Assembly (NCBI GenBank): GCA_026418275.1 | Contig: JAOABQ010000067.1 | Coordinates: 25,844-89,843 of the forward strand | Length of the DNA stretch: 64,000 nt | Origin: Clostridia bacterium | Lineage (GTDB): Bacteria; Bacillota; Clostridia; Acetivibrionales; DSM-2933 | Direction of reading: 5' to 3' | Shown: positions 43,693-51,902 of the stretch, in pieces | Layout: every line of letters begins with the position of its first letter | How positions within the stretch are numbered: position 1 is the stretch's first letter | Notes under the pieces: model-generated | The model's input: the letters and a program-made list of their open reading frames with translations, nothing else | Databases searched by the model: none | What the model was told of the DNA's origin: nothing | Made by a program: the position numbers and the translations under genes

Positions 43693-43773
43693 AAAGTGTG
43701 CGGGACACAAACATAGGAAGTGCATTTTTAACATTTTGAATGTTTGGAAATTTACTATGTTATAAGGCACTCG
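43693..43773. repeat. Intergenic repeat family B, copy 3
   Basis: About 80 bp that matches the second half of copies 1 and 2: GACACAAACA, AGGAAGTGCATTTTTAACA, TTTG, then TATGTTATAAGGCACT. The first hairpin is degenerate (TGTGCGGGACACA only). This copy lies inside the trp operon between trpD and trpC. Confidence 0.75.
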
Positions 43774-43796
43774 TATTGCAAAAATGGAGGGTAAAC

Positions 43797-44579
43797 ATGA
43801 TTTTAGATAAAATTGTTGAACAAAAAAAGATTCAGCTGCAGGAGGAGATGAAGCAGATATCCCTTCAAGGCTGGAAGCAAAGAATTGGAAGGCCGGGACT
43901 CCACAAACCTTTGGATTTTTATAGTGCACTAAAGAGGGAAAATAGCCTCTCTATCATTGCTGAAGTAAAGAAAGCTTCCCCATCCAAAGGGGTTATCAAG
44001 GAAGATTTCAATCCTTTGGAAATTGCCAGGGAATATCATGAGGCAAATGTTCAGGCTATCTCCATACTGACTGAAAAAAATTTCTTTTTGGGAAGTGACG
44101 ACTACCTTGTGAGAATTCGGCAGGCACTGCCCATTCCGCTTTTGAGGAAGGATTTTATTATTGATATTTGGCAGGTTTACCAAGCCAGGTGCCTTGGAGC
44201 CGATGCAATTTTACTCATTGTATCCATTCTTAGCGACGAGGAACTGAAAAAATTCCAGGTGGTGGCAGGGATTCTCGGAATGCAGTGTCTGGTAGAGGTT
44301 CATGATAAGGAAGAATTAGACCGGGCGTTGGAATCGGGAGCAAAAATCATCGGGATCAACAATCGGGATTTAAAGACCTTTCATGTAGATTTAAAGACCA
44401 CTGGAGAATTGATGAATTATATTCCCCATGACCGGGTGGTTGTCAGTGAAAGCGGGATCAGAACCCGGGAGGATATGGAATATTTAAAATCCTTGGGTGT
44501 GGATGCAGTGCTGATCGGAGAAACTTTCATGAGAGCACCTTCCATCAAGGAAAAAATTGAGGAATTGAGCGTGAAGTAA
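43797..44579 (+). CDS. trpC: Indole-3-glycerol phosphate synthase
   Basis: A TIM-barrel enzyme that closes the indole ring from carboxyphenylamino deoxyribulose phosphate. The 260-residue protein has IIAEVKKASPSKGVIKEDFN (catalytic Lys), AISILTEKNFFLGSDDYL, PLLRKDFIIDIWQVYQ, CLVEVHDKEELDRAL, IIGINNRDLKTF and VVSESGI. The start is ATG 43797 behind TGGAGGGT; an in-frame ATG at 43740 lies in the repeat. It ends 1 bp before trpF. Confidence 0.95.
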   Translation: MILDKIVEQKKIQLQEEMKQISLQGWKQRIGRPGLHKPLDFYSALKRENSLSIIAEVKKASPSKGVIKEDFNPLEIAREYHEANVQAISILTEKNFFLGSDDYLVRIRQALPIPLLRKDFIIDIWQVYQARCLGADAILLIVSILSDEELKKFQVVAGILGMQCLVEVHDKEELDRALESGAKIIGINNRDLKTFHVDLKTTGELMNYIPHDRVVVSESGIRTREDMEYLKSLGVDAVLIGETFMRAPSIKEKIEELSVK

Positions 44580-44580
44580 T

Positions 44581-45219
44581 ATGTCAAAGGTTAAAATATG
44601 CGGACTTAAGCGACCGGAGGATATAAGTTTTGTAAATAAGTATTTACCGGAATACGTGGGATTTGTCTTTGCAAAGAGTAAAAGGCAGGTTGATGCGGGC
44701 TTGGTAGCCCAGTTGGTTAAGAATCTGGATCCAAGGATTAAAAAAGCCGGGGTTTTTGTCAATGAAGATGTGGGAAGGATTATAAGCACTGTAAAAGAGT
44801 GCGGCCTTAATATTGTGCAAGTCCATGGGGATGAAACAGTGGAGACGGTTGCCCTCTTGAAGGAAGAACTTAAAAAGACCTCAAATGGGCAGGTTGAAAT
44901 CTGGAAAGCCGTTCGTGTAAAGGATGCTGCCAGTTTAAAAGGTGTAGAAGAATACAAGGTAAATCATATTCTGTTGGATGCCTTTGTAGAGGGCAGCTAT
45001 GGCGGGGCGGGAAAGACCTTTGATTGGAAGCTTGCTTCCGAAGCCAGTAAGTATGGAAAACTTATTTTGGCTGGAGGACTTACCATTGAGAATGTCTTTG
45101 AAGCAATCAAAACTGCATCTCCTTACTGCGTAGATGTAAGCAGCGGTGTTGAGACAGACGGTTTTAAAGATGAAATGAAAATCCGGGACTTTATTCTTAG
45201 GGTTCGCAATTATAATTGA
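44581..45219 (+). CDS. trpF: Phosphoribosylanthranilate isomerase
   Basis: Isomerises phosphoribosylanthranilate in an Amadori rearrangement. The 212-residue TIM barrel opens with KVKICGLKRPEDI (catalytic Cys in KICGL), then YVGFVFAKSKRQV, VGVFV-like KAGVFVNED, VQVHGDE, LLDAFVEGSYGGAGKTFDW (catalytic Asp), LAGGLTIENV and VDVSSGVET. It follows trpC by 1 bp and precedes trpB by 114 bp. Confidence 0.95.
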   Translation: MSKVKICGLKRPEDISFVNKYLPEYVGFVFAKSKRQVDAGLVAQLVKNLDPRIKKAGVFVNEDVGRIISTVKECGLNIVQVHGDETVETVALLKEELKKTSNGQVEIWKAVRVKDAASLKGVEEYKVNHILLDAFVEGSYGGAGKTFDWKLASEASKYGKLILAGGLTIENVFEAIKTASPYCVDVSSGVETDGFKDEMKIRDFILRVRNYN

Positions 45220-45333
45220 TATTTGATTGTATTGATATAAATCTCCATCCCGAAGGAAGGGGCATTACCCCTTAGACCCCTGGATTTTTAGTTGTTTCAG
45301 TATACAATTCGGTTTTAACGGAGGGAATAGATT

Positions 45334-46527
45334 ATGACCATTCAAAAGAAGGGAAGATTTGGAGAGTTCGGAGGGCAGTTTGCTCCGGAAACCCTCATGA
45401 ATGCATTGATTGATCTTGAAAAGGAATATGAAAGATATAAAAATGATCCGGATTTTATTAAGGAGGTATCCTTTTACTTCAAGGAGTACGCGGGAAGACC
45501 CTCTTTACTCTACTATGCGGATAAAATGACAAAGGACCTGGGCGGAGCAAAAATCTATCTTAAAAGAGAAGATCTCAATCATACCGGTTCTCATAAAATC
45601 AACAACGTTTTAGGCCAGGTCATTCTTGCAAAGAAAATGGGAAAGAAAAGGGTCATAGCTGAAACCGGCGCCGGGCAGCATGGGGTTGCAACGGCAACGG
45701 CAGCCGCTCTCTTTGATATGGAATGCGAAGTTTTTATGGGAAAGGAAGATATGGAGCGGCAGGCCTTGAATGTATTTAGAATGCGGCTTTTGGGGGCTGA
45801 GGTGAAGCCCGTAGTTTCCGGAACGGCTACATTGAAGGATGCTACCAGCGATGCCATGCGGGAATGGGTGGCAAGGGTCAATGATACCTTCTATGTTATC
45901 GGGTCGGTGGTGGGACCCCATCCTTACCCAACCATTGTGCGTGATTTCCAAAGTATTATCGGAAATGAAGTTAAAAAACAGATCATGGAAAAGGAAGGCA
46001 GACTGCCTGACTGCCTGATTGCCTGTGTTGGCGGAGGCAGTAATGCCATGGGGCTTTTTTATCCGTTTCTGGATGATAAAAATGTTCGGATGATTGGTAC
46101 CGAGGCAGCAGGGGAAGGGGTGGATACCGAAAAGCACGCCGCATCCATCACCAAAGGAACTGTTGGTGTGCTGCATGGAATGAAATCCTACTTCCTGCAG
46201 GATGAGGATGGCCAGATTATGCCTGTTTACTCCATATCGGCAGGGCTTGACTATCCGGGAATCGGACCTGAGCACGCACATTTCTATAAAAGCAAAAGAG
46301 CGGAGTATGTACCTGTTACAGACGATGAGGCCGTGGAGGCATTTAAATATCTAACCCGGATGGAAGGAATCATACCTGCCATCGAAAGTTCCCATGCAGT
46401 AGCTTATGCGCGTAAACTGGCCCCAACACTTGAAAAGGATAAGATCATCGTCATCAATCTTTCAGGAAGAGGGGATAAGGATGTTTATTCAGTTGCAAAG
46501 TATATGGGGGTGAATATTGATGAGTAA
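45334..46527 (+). CDS. trpB: Tryptophan synthase beta chain
   Basis: PLP enzyme that joins indole and serine to give tryptophan. The 397-residue protein has the PLP lysine K88 in [25 protein letters not shown], the phosphate loop [10 protein letters not shown], and GRGDKD at the C-terminus. It is the TrpB1 type that partners with TrpA. The start follows ACGGAGGG. Its end overlaps trpA by 8 bp. Confidence 0.96.
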   Translation: MTIQKKGRFGEFGGQFAPETLMNALIDLEKEYERYKNDPDFIKEVSFYFKEYAGRPSLLYYADKMTKDLGGAKIYLKREDLNHTGSHKINNVLGQVILAKKMGKKRVIAETGAGQHGVATATAAALFDMECEVFMGKEDMERQALNVFRMRLLGAEVKPVVSGTATLKDATSDAMREWVARVNDTFYVIGSVVGPHPYPTIVRDFQSIIGNEVKKQIMEKEGRLPDCLIACVGGGSNAMGLFYPFLDDKNVRMIGTEAAGEGVDTEKHAASITKGTVGVLHGMKSYFLQDEDGQIMPVYSISAGLDYPGIGPEHAHFYKSKRAEYVPVTDDEAVEAFKYLTRMEGIIPAIESSHAVAYARKLAPTLEKDKIIVINLSGRGDKDVYSVAKYMGVNIDE

Positions 46528-47314
46528 AATCGGTGCAAAATTCAGTGAGCTTAAGGAAAAAGGAAAAAAAGCATTGATAACCTTTGTCACAGCGGGAGAC
46601 CCGGATATCAAAACAACGGTGGAGATCGTAAAGGAAATGGAAAAACAGGGTGCCGATATTATTGAGCTTGGGATTCCCTATTCAGATCCTATTGCGGAGG
46701 GACCTGTCATCCAACAGGCCAATGAAAGGGCTTTGAAGCACAATATAAAGATTAAGGATATCATGGAGGCGGTAAAGGAAATCCGCAAGGAAGTGAAGGT
46801 ACCTATTCTATATTTGTTGTACTTTAACTGCATCCTGCAGTATGGGCCCGAAAGATTTTTTGAAGACTGTGTCAATGCGGGTGTAGACGGCTTGATTGTA
46901 CCGGATTTACCTTTCGAAGAAAAGGATGAGATTGGCTCTGTAGCCGAAAAATATAATTTAGATATCATTACCCTGGTTTCTCCCACGTCCAATGAAAGAA
47001 TCGAACAAATCACAAAGAATGCAAAGGGGTTCTTATACTGTGTTTCGTCCCTTGGGGTAACGGGAGTGAGAAAAGACTTTGACACGGACTTTGATACATT
47101 TTTCTCCTATATAGATAAGTTTACCCGTATACCCACAGCCCTGGGGTTTGGAATTTCAACCCCGGAACATATCAGGAAACTAAAAAAATACGCGGATGGT
47201 TTGATTGTGGGCAGTGCGGTTGTTAAACAGGTTGAAAGAAGTACGACACCGGAGGAAGCGGTTAAAAATGTAGGTGAATTTGTCCGGGGGCTAAAGGCTG
47301 CGATGGATGAATAA
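46520..47314 (+). CDS. trpA: Tryptophan synthase alpha chain
   Basis: Cleaves indole-3-glycerol phosphate and channels indole to TrpB. The 264-residue TIM barrel has Glu49 in [16 protein letters not shown] with the catalytic Asp56-containing segment following, LYYLLYFNC-like [38 protein letters not shown] and LGFGIS. The start is ATG 46520, behind GGGGGTGA; a TTG one codon earlier is unlikely. It is the last trp gene. Confidence 0.95.
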   Translation: MSKIGAKFSELKEKGKKALITFVTAGDPDIKTTVEIVKEMEKQGADIIELGIPYSDPIAEGPVIQQANERALKHNIKIKDIMEAVKEIRKEVKVPILYLLYFNCILQYGPERFFEDCVNAGVDGLIVPDLPFEEKDEIGSVAEKYNLDIITLVSPTSNERIEQITKNAKGFLYCVSSLGVTGVRKDFDTDFDTFFSYIDKFTRIPTALGFGISTPEHIRKLKKYADGLIVGSAVVKQVERSTTPEEAVKNVGEFVRGLKAAMDE

Positions 47315-47452
47315 TGCTAAAGGACCACCCTGGAAAATTAATTTTACAAAAAGTATATACGTAATAATAAAATATGGTAAAATAAGATGGTTAACAGCAT
47401 AAGAAAAAAGTAGAATCAAAGGTTATTCTGTTTTGTTTTGGGGGTGGTTATT

Positions 47453-47641
47453 ATGAAGAGTGACCAAATGACAATGCTTAGTGAAATACGTGATATGCTT
47501 CGGGTTCTGGTGGATGGACAAGAAAAACTTCTACATAGTGTGAATGTTCTGATGGAAGAGCAAAGAAAGCTTCATGAAGAAGTTAGATATAGTAATTTCG
47601 TATTGAACAGTATTACGTCAAGAAATGAAATTATAAATTAG
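47453..47641 (+). CDS. Small coiled-coil protein of unknown function
   Basis: A 62-residue charged protein, all helical by composition, with heptad-like spacing of Leu/Ile/Val (SEIRDMLRVLVDGQEKLLHS, VNVLMEEQRKLHEEV). The start is ATG 47453 behind GGGGGTGG. A strong terminator overlaps its stop codon, so it is a compact single-gene unit. No family is recognised. The pattern resembles small dimeric regulators or anchors, but no function is proposed. Confidence 0.65.
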   Translation: MKSDQMTMLSEIRDMLRVLVDGQEKLLHSVNVLMEEQRKLHEEVRYSNFVLNSITSRNEIIN

Positions 47642-47676
47642 AAATGGCTGCCGATGTGCAGCCATTTCTAATTTTA
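47635..47676 (+). terminator. Terminator after small coiled-coil gene
   Basis: A 17-bp perfect stem (AAATTAGAAATGGCTGC with its exact complement) and a 6-nt loop, overlapping the TAG stop. It can act in both directions. Confidence 0.85.
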
Positions 47677-47752
47677 GGGCGCTTTGCAATATAACAAAAA
47701 CTCATATATAATTAAATAGAGTATTAAAATAGGCATATGGAAGTGAAATATA

Positions 47753-47856
47753 TAGATTGAATTAAAAACTTTACATTTGGCAGAGCATTCAGCGAACGGT
47801 TTTAACGATGATTGCGATAGACAAATGTAAAATGTTTTTTGCATCATCTATAGATA
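47753..47856. repeat. Intergenic repeat family C, copy 2
   Basis: Reverse-complement copy of 35255-35358. Over about 95 bp only a few bases differ (for example GAACGGTTTTAACGATG against its complement with one change). It ends 43 bp before the response regulator start, so it could lie in its 5' untranslated region. Confidence 0.88.
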
Positions 47857-47899
47857 TACTTTTTACGCATTCATCACGGTTTGAGAGGATGACGGATCT

Positions 47900-48586
47900 A
47901 TGGCAGTAAAGTCAAAAGTACTGGTTATTGACGATGATGTAAATATTAATGAACTCATTAGGCTGTATCTGGAGAAGGAAGGCTATGAAGTGTTTCCCGC
48001 CTATAACGGCATCAAAGCGGTGGAGACCTTCAGGGAATTTGCTCCCAATATTGTAATTTTGGATATTATGCTGCCCGGTGCCGACGGTTGGCAGGTGTGC
48101 AGGGAGATTAGAAAAATAAGCAGCATCCCGATTATCATGCTGACGGCCAAAGGGGAAACCTTTGACAAGGTATTGGGATTGGAGCTTGGAGCCGATGATT
48201 ATATTGTAAAACCTTTTGAACCGAAGGAACTGGTTGCCAGGGTCAAAGCGGTTTTAAGAAGGTATGAGCATAAGGAAATCGATGTTCAGGAAATTGTGTA
48301 CCCAAATCTGGTAATCAATAAATCCAATTATTCATTGAAGGCGAACGGAAAGGAATTGGAAGTTCCGCCAAAGGAACTGGAGCTCCTATTCTTTCTTGCT
48401 TCAAACCCCAATAAGGTTTTTACCAGGGAGCAGCTTTTGGAGCATGTCTGGGGATTTGACTTTTTCGGAGATTCACGGACAGTGGATGTCCATATAAAAA
48501 GGCTGAGAGAAAAGATTGAGATGGAGAACCAGCCCTGGCAGCTCAAAACCGTTTGGGGTGTCGGGTACAAGTTTGAGGTGAAGTGA
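47900..48586 (+). CDS. OmpR/PhoB-family response regulator
   Basis: A 228-residue DNA-binding response regulator. The receiver has the acidic pair in VIDDDVN, phospho-acceptor Asp55 in VILDIMLPGADGW, Thr/Lys switch residues (MLTAKGE; DDYIVKPFEPKEL). The winged-helix domain contains LEVPPKELELLFFLASNPNK and the recognition helix DSRTVDVHIKRLREKI. It overlaps the histidine kinase gene and is followed by an htrA gene. This context resembles CssRS, which controls htrA in response to secretion stress in Bacillus; the link is inferred. Confidence 0.92.
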   Translation: MAVKSKVLVIDDDVNINELIRLYLEKEGYEVFPAYNGIKAVETFREFAPNIVILDIMLPGADGWQVCREIRKISSIPIIMLTAKGETFDKVLGLELGADDYIVKPFEPKELVARVKAVLRRYEHKEIDVQEIVYPNLVINKSNYSLKANGKELEVPPKELELLFFLASNPNKVFTREQLLEHVWGFDFFGDSRTVDVHIKRLREKIEMENQPWQLKTVWGVGYKFEVK

Positions 48587-50091
48587 TGTTTAAAACCATT
48601 TTCAGCAAACTGATTGTGATTTTTATACTCATTCTGGTTTTTAGTTTTTCAATTACAGGTGTTGCGTTATATTTATTCATCACCGATTTTGTTTCAAACG
48701 AGAAGAAGACACAGATGATCCAAGGTGCAGAGGATATTTGCAATTATTTAGAACACAATATGCAAAATCAAGATGAGGAGCTATTTTTTAAAAATTTGGA
48801 TCTTCTTCTCAGTTATTACAACCAGAATACAAAGTCTTATATATGGCTGGTGGACGAAAACGGATATATCATGGTATCCAAGCCGGGGATATTATCCATA
48901 CGTAACGAAGATGTTCGGGCTCTTTTACTACGGAAGCTCAGTTATGAATCGGGATATTTTAGGCTTCCAGACGAAAAAATGTATAAAAGTGCAATGAACA
49001 GCAAAGTTACAAAAGATAAATTGGGCGACTTTTATGGACTTTTTAAAGATACGGGAGAATCATGGCTCACGATAGAAAGATCATTTAAATATAGGGATAA
49101 TTATAAAACCTATAATTTTGCAGTTTTTTTGCATACACCTCTATATGAGTTCAACGAAGCCACCTGGTCCGTGTTTAAACTTTTCGTTTTAGCGGTGTGC
49201 ATATCGGTAGGAATTGCAGTAATTTTAACGTACATTTTTTCCCTAAGAATTTCAAAGCCTTTAAAGGAAATGAATCAAGCCGCGAAAATCATATCCGGTG
49301 GCGATTTTCAAAAACAGATATCCATTCATTCAAAGGATGAGGTTGGTGAATTGGCTCAGAGCTTTAATCATATGGTTTTTGCCCTTAAGAATCTTGAGGA
49401 GATGCGGCGGGGCTTTATTGCCAATGTATCCCACGAACTGAGAACTCCTATGACATCCATACGGGGGTTTATTGAGGGAATTTTAGACGGAACCATTCCT
49501 TCTGATAAGCAGGATGAGTATCTTAAGGTAGTGAGGGGCGAAATTGTGCGGCTAAACCGCCTTGTCAACGACCTTCTGGATTTGGCTAAAATGGAAGCAG
49601 GAGAATTAAAGCTTCATCCGGTTGTGTTCAATATTAATGAATTAATCAGAAGGTGCATAATCAAACTGGAGCGCCTCATTGTAGAAAAGGAAATTGAGCT
49701 TGAAGCCTCATTTTATGAAGAAGATTTATTTGTTTACGGGGATACGGACTCTATCGAAAGAGTGGTGATCAACCTTATTCATAATGCGGTTAAGTTTACC
49801 CCTCAACAAGGTAAAATAGAAATCGCAACAAGGCTTGAAAAGGATAAGGTCATTGTCAGCATCGGTGATAACGGGGTTGGGATTCATGAGGATGAAATCA
49901 AGTTTATCTGGGACCGGTTTTATAAATCGGATAAATCGAGAAGCAAAGACAAAAGCGGTACGGGCCTTGGCTTAGCCATTGTAAAAAATATCATTCATGA
50001 GCATGGACAGGAAATATGGGTTGAAAGTGAAGCGGGAAAAGGGGCCAGGTTTAGTTTTACACTCGGCCATCAGCGGCAAAATGAAGTTTAA
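48586..50091 (+). CDS. Sensor histidine kinase
   Basis: A 501-residue membrane kinase partner of the upstream regulator. It has a first membrane helix (about 8-33), an extracytoplasmic sensor (about 34-190, with LVDENGYIMVSKPGILSI, PAS-like), a second helix (about 196-218), HAMP (ISKPLKEMNQAAKIISGGDF), HisKA with phospho-acceptor His283 in ANVSHELRTPMTS, and the ATPase domain (NLIHNAVKFTP, GDNGVGI, GTGLGLAIVKNII). The start ATG overlaps the regulator stop (TGATG). A GTG one codon upstream is possible. Confidence 0.92.
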   Translation: MFKTIFSKLIVIFILILVFSFSITGVALYLFITDFVSNEKKTQMIQGAEDICNYLEHNMQNQDEELFFKNLDLLLSYYNQNTKSYIWLVDENGYIMVSKPGILSIRNEDVRALLLRKLSYESGYFRLPDEKMYKSAMNSKVTKDKLGDFYGLFKDTGESWLTIERSFKYRDNYKTYNFAVFLHTPLYEFNEATWSVFKLFVLAVCISVGIAVILTYIFSLRISKPLKEMNQAAKIISGGDFQKQISIHSKDEVGELAQSFNHMVFALKNLEEMRRGFIANVSHELRTPMTSIRGFIEGILDGTIPSDKQDEYLKVVRGEIVRLNRLVNDLLDLAKMEAGELKLHPVVFNINELIRRCIIKLERLIVEKEIELEASFYEEDLFVYGDTDSIERVVINLIHNAVKFTPQQGKIEIATRLEKDKVIVSIGDNGVGIHEDEIKFIWDRFYKSDKSRSKDKSGTGLGLAIVKNIIHEHGQEIWVESEAGKGARFSFTLGHQRQNEV

Positions 50092-50177
50092 TGTTAACAT
50101 TTTATTCATACTTTTTTAAAAAACATGTTTTAAAATAAAATTATAAAAGCCATACTAAAGTTTAAGGAGTGGATAAT

Positions 50178-51509
50178 ATGGAAAATTTTGAAACAAACAA
50201 CTTGGAAAACGCAAATGGCAGTAACCTACCTGAAGAATCCAATGCCATTGTTCATAAGAATCAACCGGAAACGTTGGAGAATGCTTCTTTTTATACCGAA
50301 ACCTATAAGAAACCTAAAAAAAGAAAGATGAGCGTTTTATCCCAAATGGTGATTGTAGCTGTGGTATCGTCGGTTTTAACCGGCAGTGTTGTGAGCGGGG
50401 CGTTTATGTTTGGGGTTCCTGCACTGCAGCCGTCCATTAAGGCTTTATTCGGGCAAACCGTAACCGATTCGTCCGGGAACGGGACTTCCAACAGTGCCGA
50501 CGGCTATAAAAAGGTTGAGATTGTCGGAAGCACAGACTCCCCGGTAACAGCCATTGCTGAAAAAGTGAGTCCTTCGGTAGTCGGAATCAGAACATCTTTT
50601 AAAGCACGTTCCTTCTGGTTTGATATGGAACAGGAAGATAAGAATGAGGGTTCGGGAATTATCATCCGTGAGAACGGCTATATCATTACCAACTACCACG
50701 TAATCGAAAGAGCTTTAAATCCTGCAACAAAGAAAATGGCAAACGGTGCAAAAATTGAAGTTGTTTTACCCAGCCGGAAGGATAAACCCTACGATGCAAC
50801 GGTCGTGGGCGGAGATGCTAGAACCGACCTGGCGGTTATTAAAATTGAGGGAACCAACTTCCCGGCAGCAGAACTGGGTGATTCGGATAAGCTTAAAATC
50901 GGGGAAATGGCTGTAGCCATCGGAAATCCGGCAGGCCTTGAGTACATGGGTTCAGTTACGGTGGGGGTTATCAGCGGATTAAACAGGACCACACCCCTCC
51001 AAGACGGTAAGGAGCTTAAGCTGATCCAAACAGATGCGGCGATTAACCCTGGTAACAGCGGCGGTGCCCTTGTAAATTCCAAAGGACAGGTAATCGGAAT
51101 CAACTCTCAAAAGATCGGACAGCAAGGGTTTGAAGGATTGGGATTTGCAATTCCCATCAACAAGGCAAAGGAAATTACAAACAGTCTGATTGAGTTTAAT
51201 TACGTAAAAGGCCGTCCAACACTTGGAATAACTGTCGATAATACATTTGATGAAGCAATGGCAAAGGAATACGATGTTCCCGCAGGGGTTCTTGTCAAAG
51301 AAGTAACACCGCTTAGCGGCGCATACAAGGGTGGAATCCAACCGGGCGATATCATCACAAAATTTGACGGTAAAAAGGTTAAAAATATCAATGAACTCAA
51401 TGAAATCAAGAATGCACATAAGCCTGGCGATGTAATTGAAGTTGAGGTTTACCGCGATACAGGAAACAAGACCTTGAAGGTTACATTGACGGAAGAAAAG
51501 ATAAAATAA
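50178..51509 (+). CDS. HtrA/DegP-type serine protease
   Basis: A membrane-anchored trypsin-like protease that degrades damaged envelope proteins. The 443-residue protein has a cytoplasmic N-terminus of about 50 residues, one membrane helix (about 55-80), the S1C domain with His174 (ITNYHVIERA), Asp217 (DARTDLAVIKI) and Ser294 (NPGNSGGALV), and a PDZ domain at the C-terminus (GVLVKEVTPLSGAYKGGIQP then GDIITKFDGKKVKNI). The start is ATG 50178, 8 bp after AAGGAG. It follows a two-component pair and is likely regulated by it. Confidence 0.93.
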   Translation: MENFETNNLENANGSNLPEESNAIVHKNQPETLENASFYTETYKKPKKRKMSVLSQMVIVAVVSSVLTGSVVSGAFMFGVPALQPSIKALFGQTVTDSSGNGTSNSADGYKKVEIVGSTDSPVTAIAEKVSPSVVGIRTSFKARSFWFDMEQEDKNEGSGIIIRENGYIITNYHVIERALNPATKKMANGAKIEVVLPSRKDKPYDATVVGGDARTDLAVIKIEGTNFPAAELGDSDKLKIGEMAVAIGNPAGLEYMGSVTVGVISGLNRTTPLQDGKELKLIQTDAAINPGNSGGALVNSKGQVIGINSQKIGQQGFEGLGFAIPINKAKEITNSLIEFNYVKGRPTLGITVDNTFDEAMAKEYDVPAGVLVKEVTPLSGAYKGGIQPGDIITKFDGKKVKNINELNEIKNAHKPGDVIEVEVYRDTGNKTLKVTLTEEKIK

Positions 51510-51525
51510 AGATTTAATCTGTGTT

Positions 51526-51556
51526 AAAGAGGTGGCCGGATGCTGCCTCTTTTTTC
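51526..51556 (+). terminator. Terminator after htrA-type gene
   Basis: AAGAGG/CCTCTT stem with a 13-nt loop and a run of T, 17 bp after the stop. Confidence 0.7.
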
Positions 51557-51654
51557 GTGTTCGGGTGATGGCTGTAATCATGCACATGTAACAAAACATA
51601 CTTAAGGGTTGTGTCGAAAATAGTCTGTTTGTGCGAAATTTTCTTGTTAAATTT

Positions 51655-51695
51655 AACAAATAATTGATGAAATTCAATGGAATTTGTTATATAAT
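51655..51695 (+). promoter_or_regulatory. Palindrome over a possible promoter upstream of the giant gene
   Basis: TAACAAAT and ATTTGTTA form an interrupted palindrome, and its right arm runs into TATAAT (51690-51695). TTGATG at 51664 is a poor match as -35, with 20-bp spacing. It could be an operator/promoter; an alternative promoter is TTGATT (51710) and TAATAA (51731). Confidence 0.35.
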
Positions 51696-51822
51696 ATGGA
51701 ATGGTTGTATTGATTGTGTCATTGTAAACATAATAATCCTTTTATTAAGTTTGGTACAGTTTTGTAGTTAAGTGTCATTATATCCTGTGTTTTGATTTTA
51801 AAGAATGAAACGGATAGATAAC

Positions 51823-51857
51823 GCTTTATCTGGACATACCGGATAAGGCTTTTTTTA
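51823..51857 (+). terminator. Leader terminator before the giant gene
   Basis: GCTTTATCTGG pairs with CCGGATAAGGC through two G-U pairs, followed by seven T, only 46 bp before the start codon at 51903. Its place inside the 5' leader suggests attenuation, or else a terminator for upstream transcription. Confidence 0.55.
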
Positions 51858-51902
51858 TAAAGTGTTTAATTGATTATATTATTTATAGGGGGTCTTAAAG
51901 TA

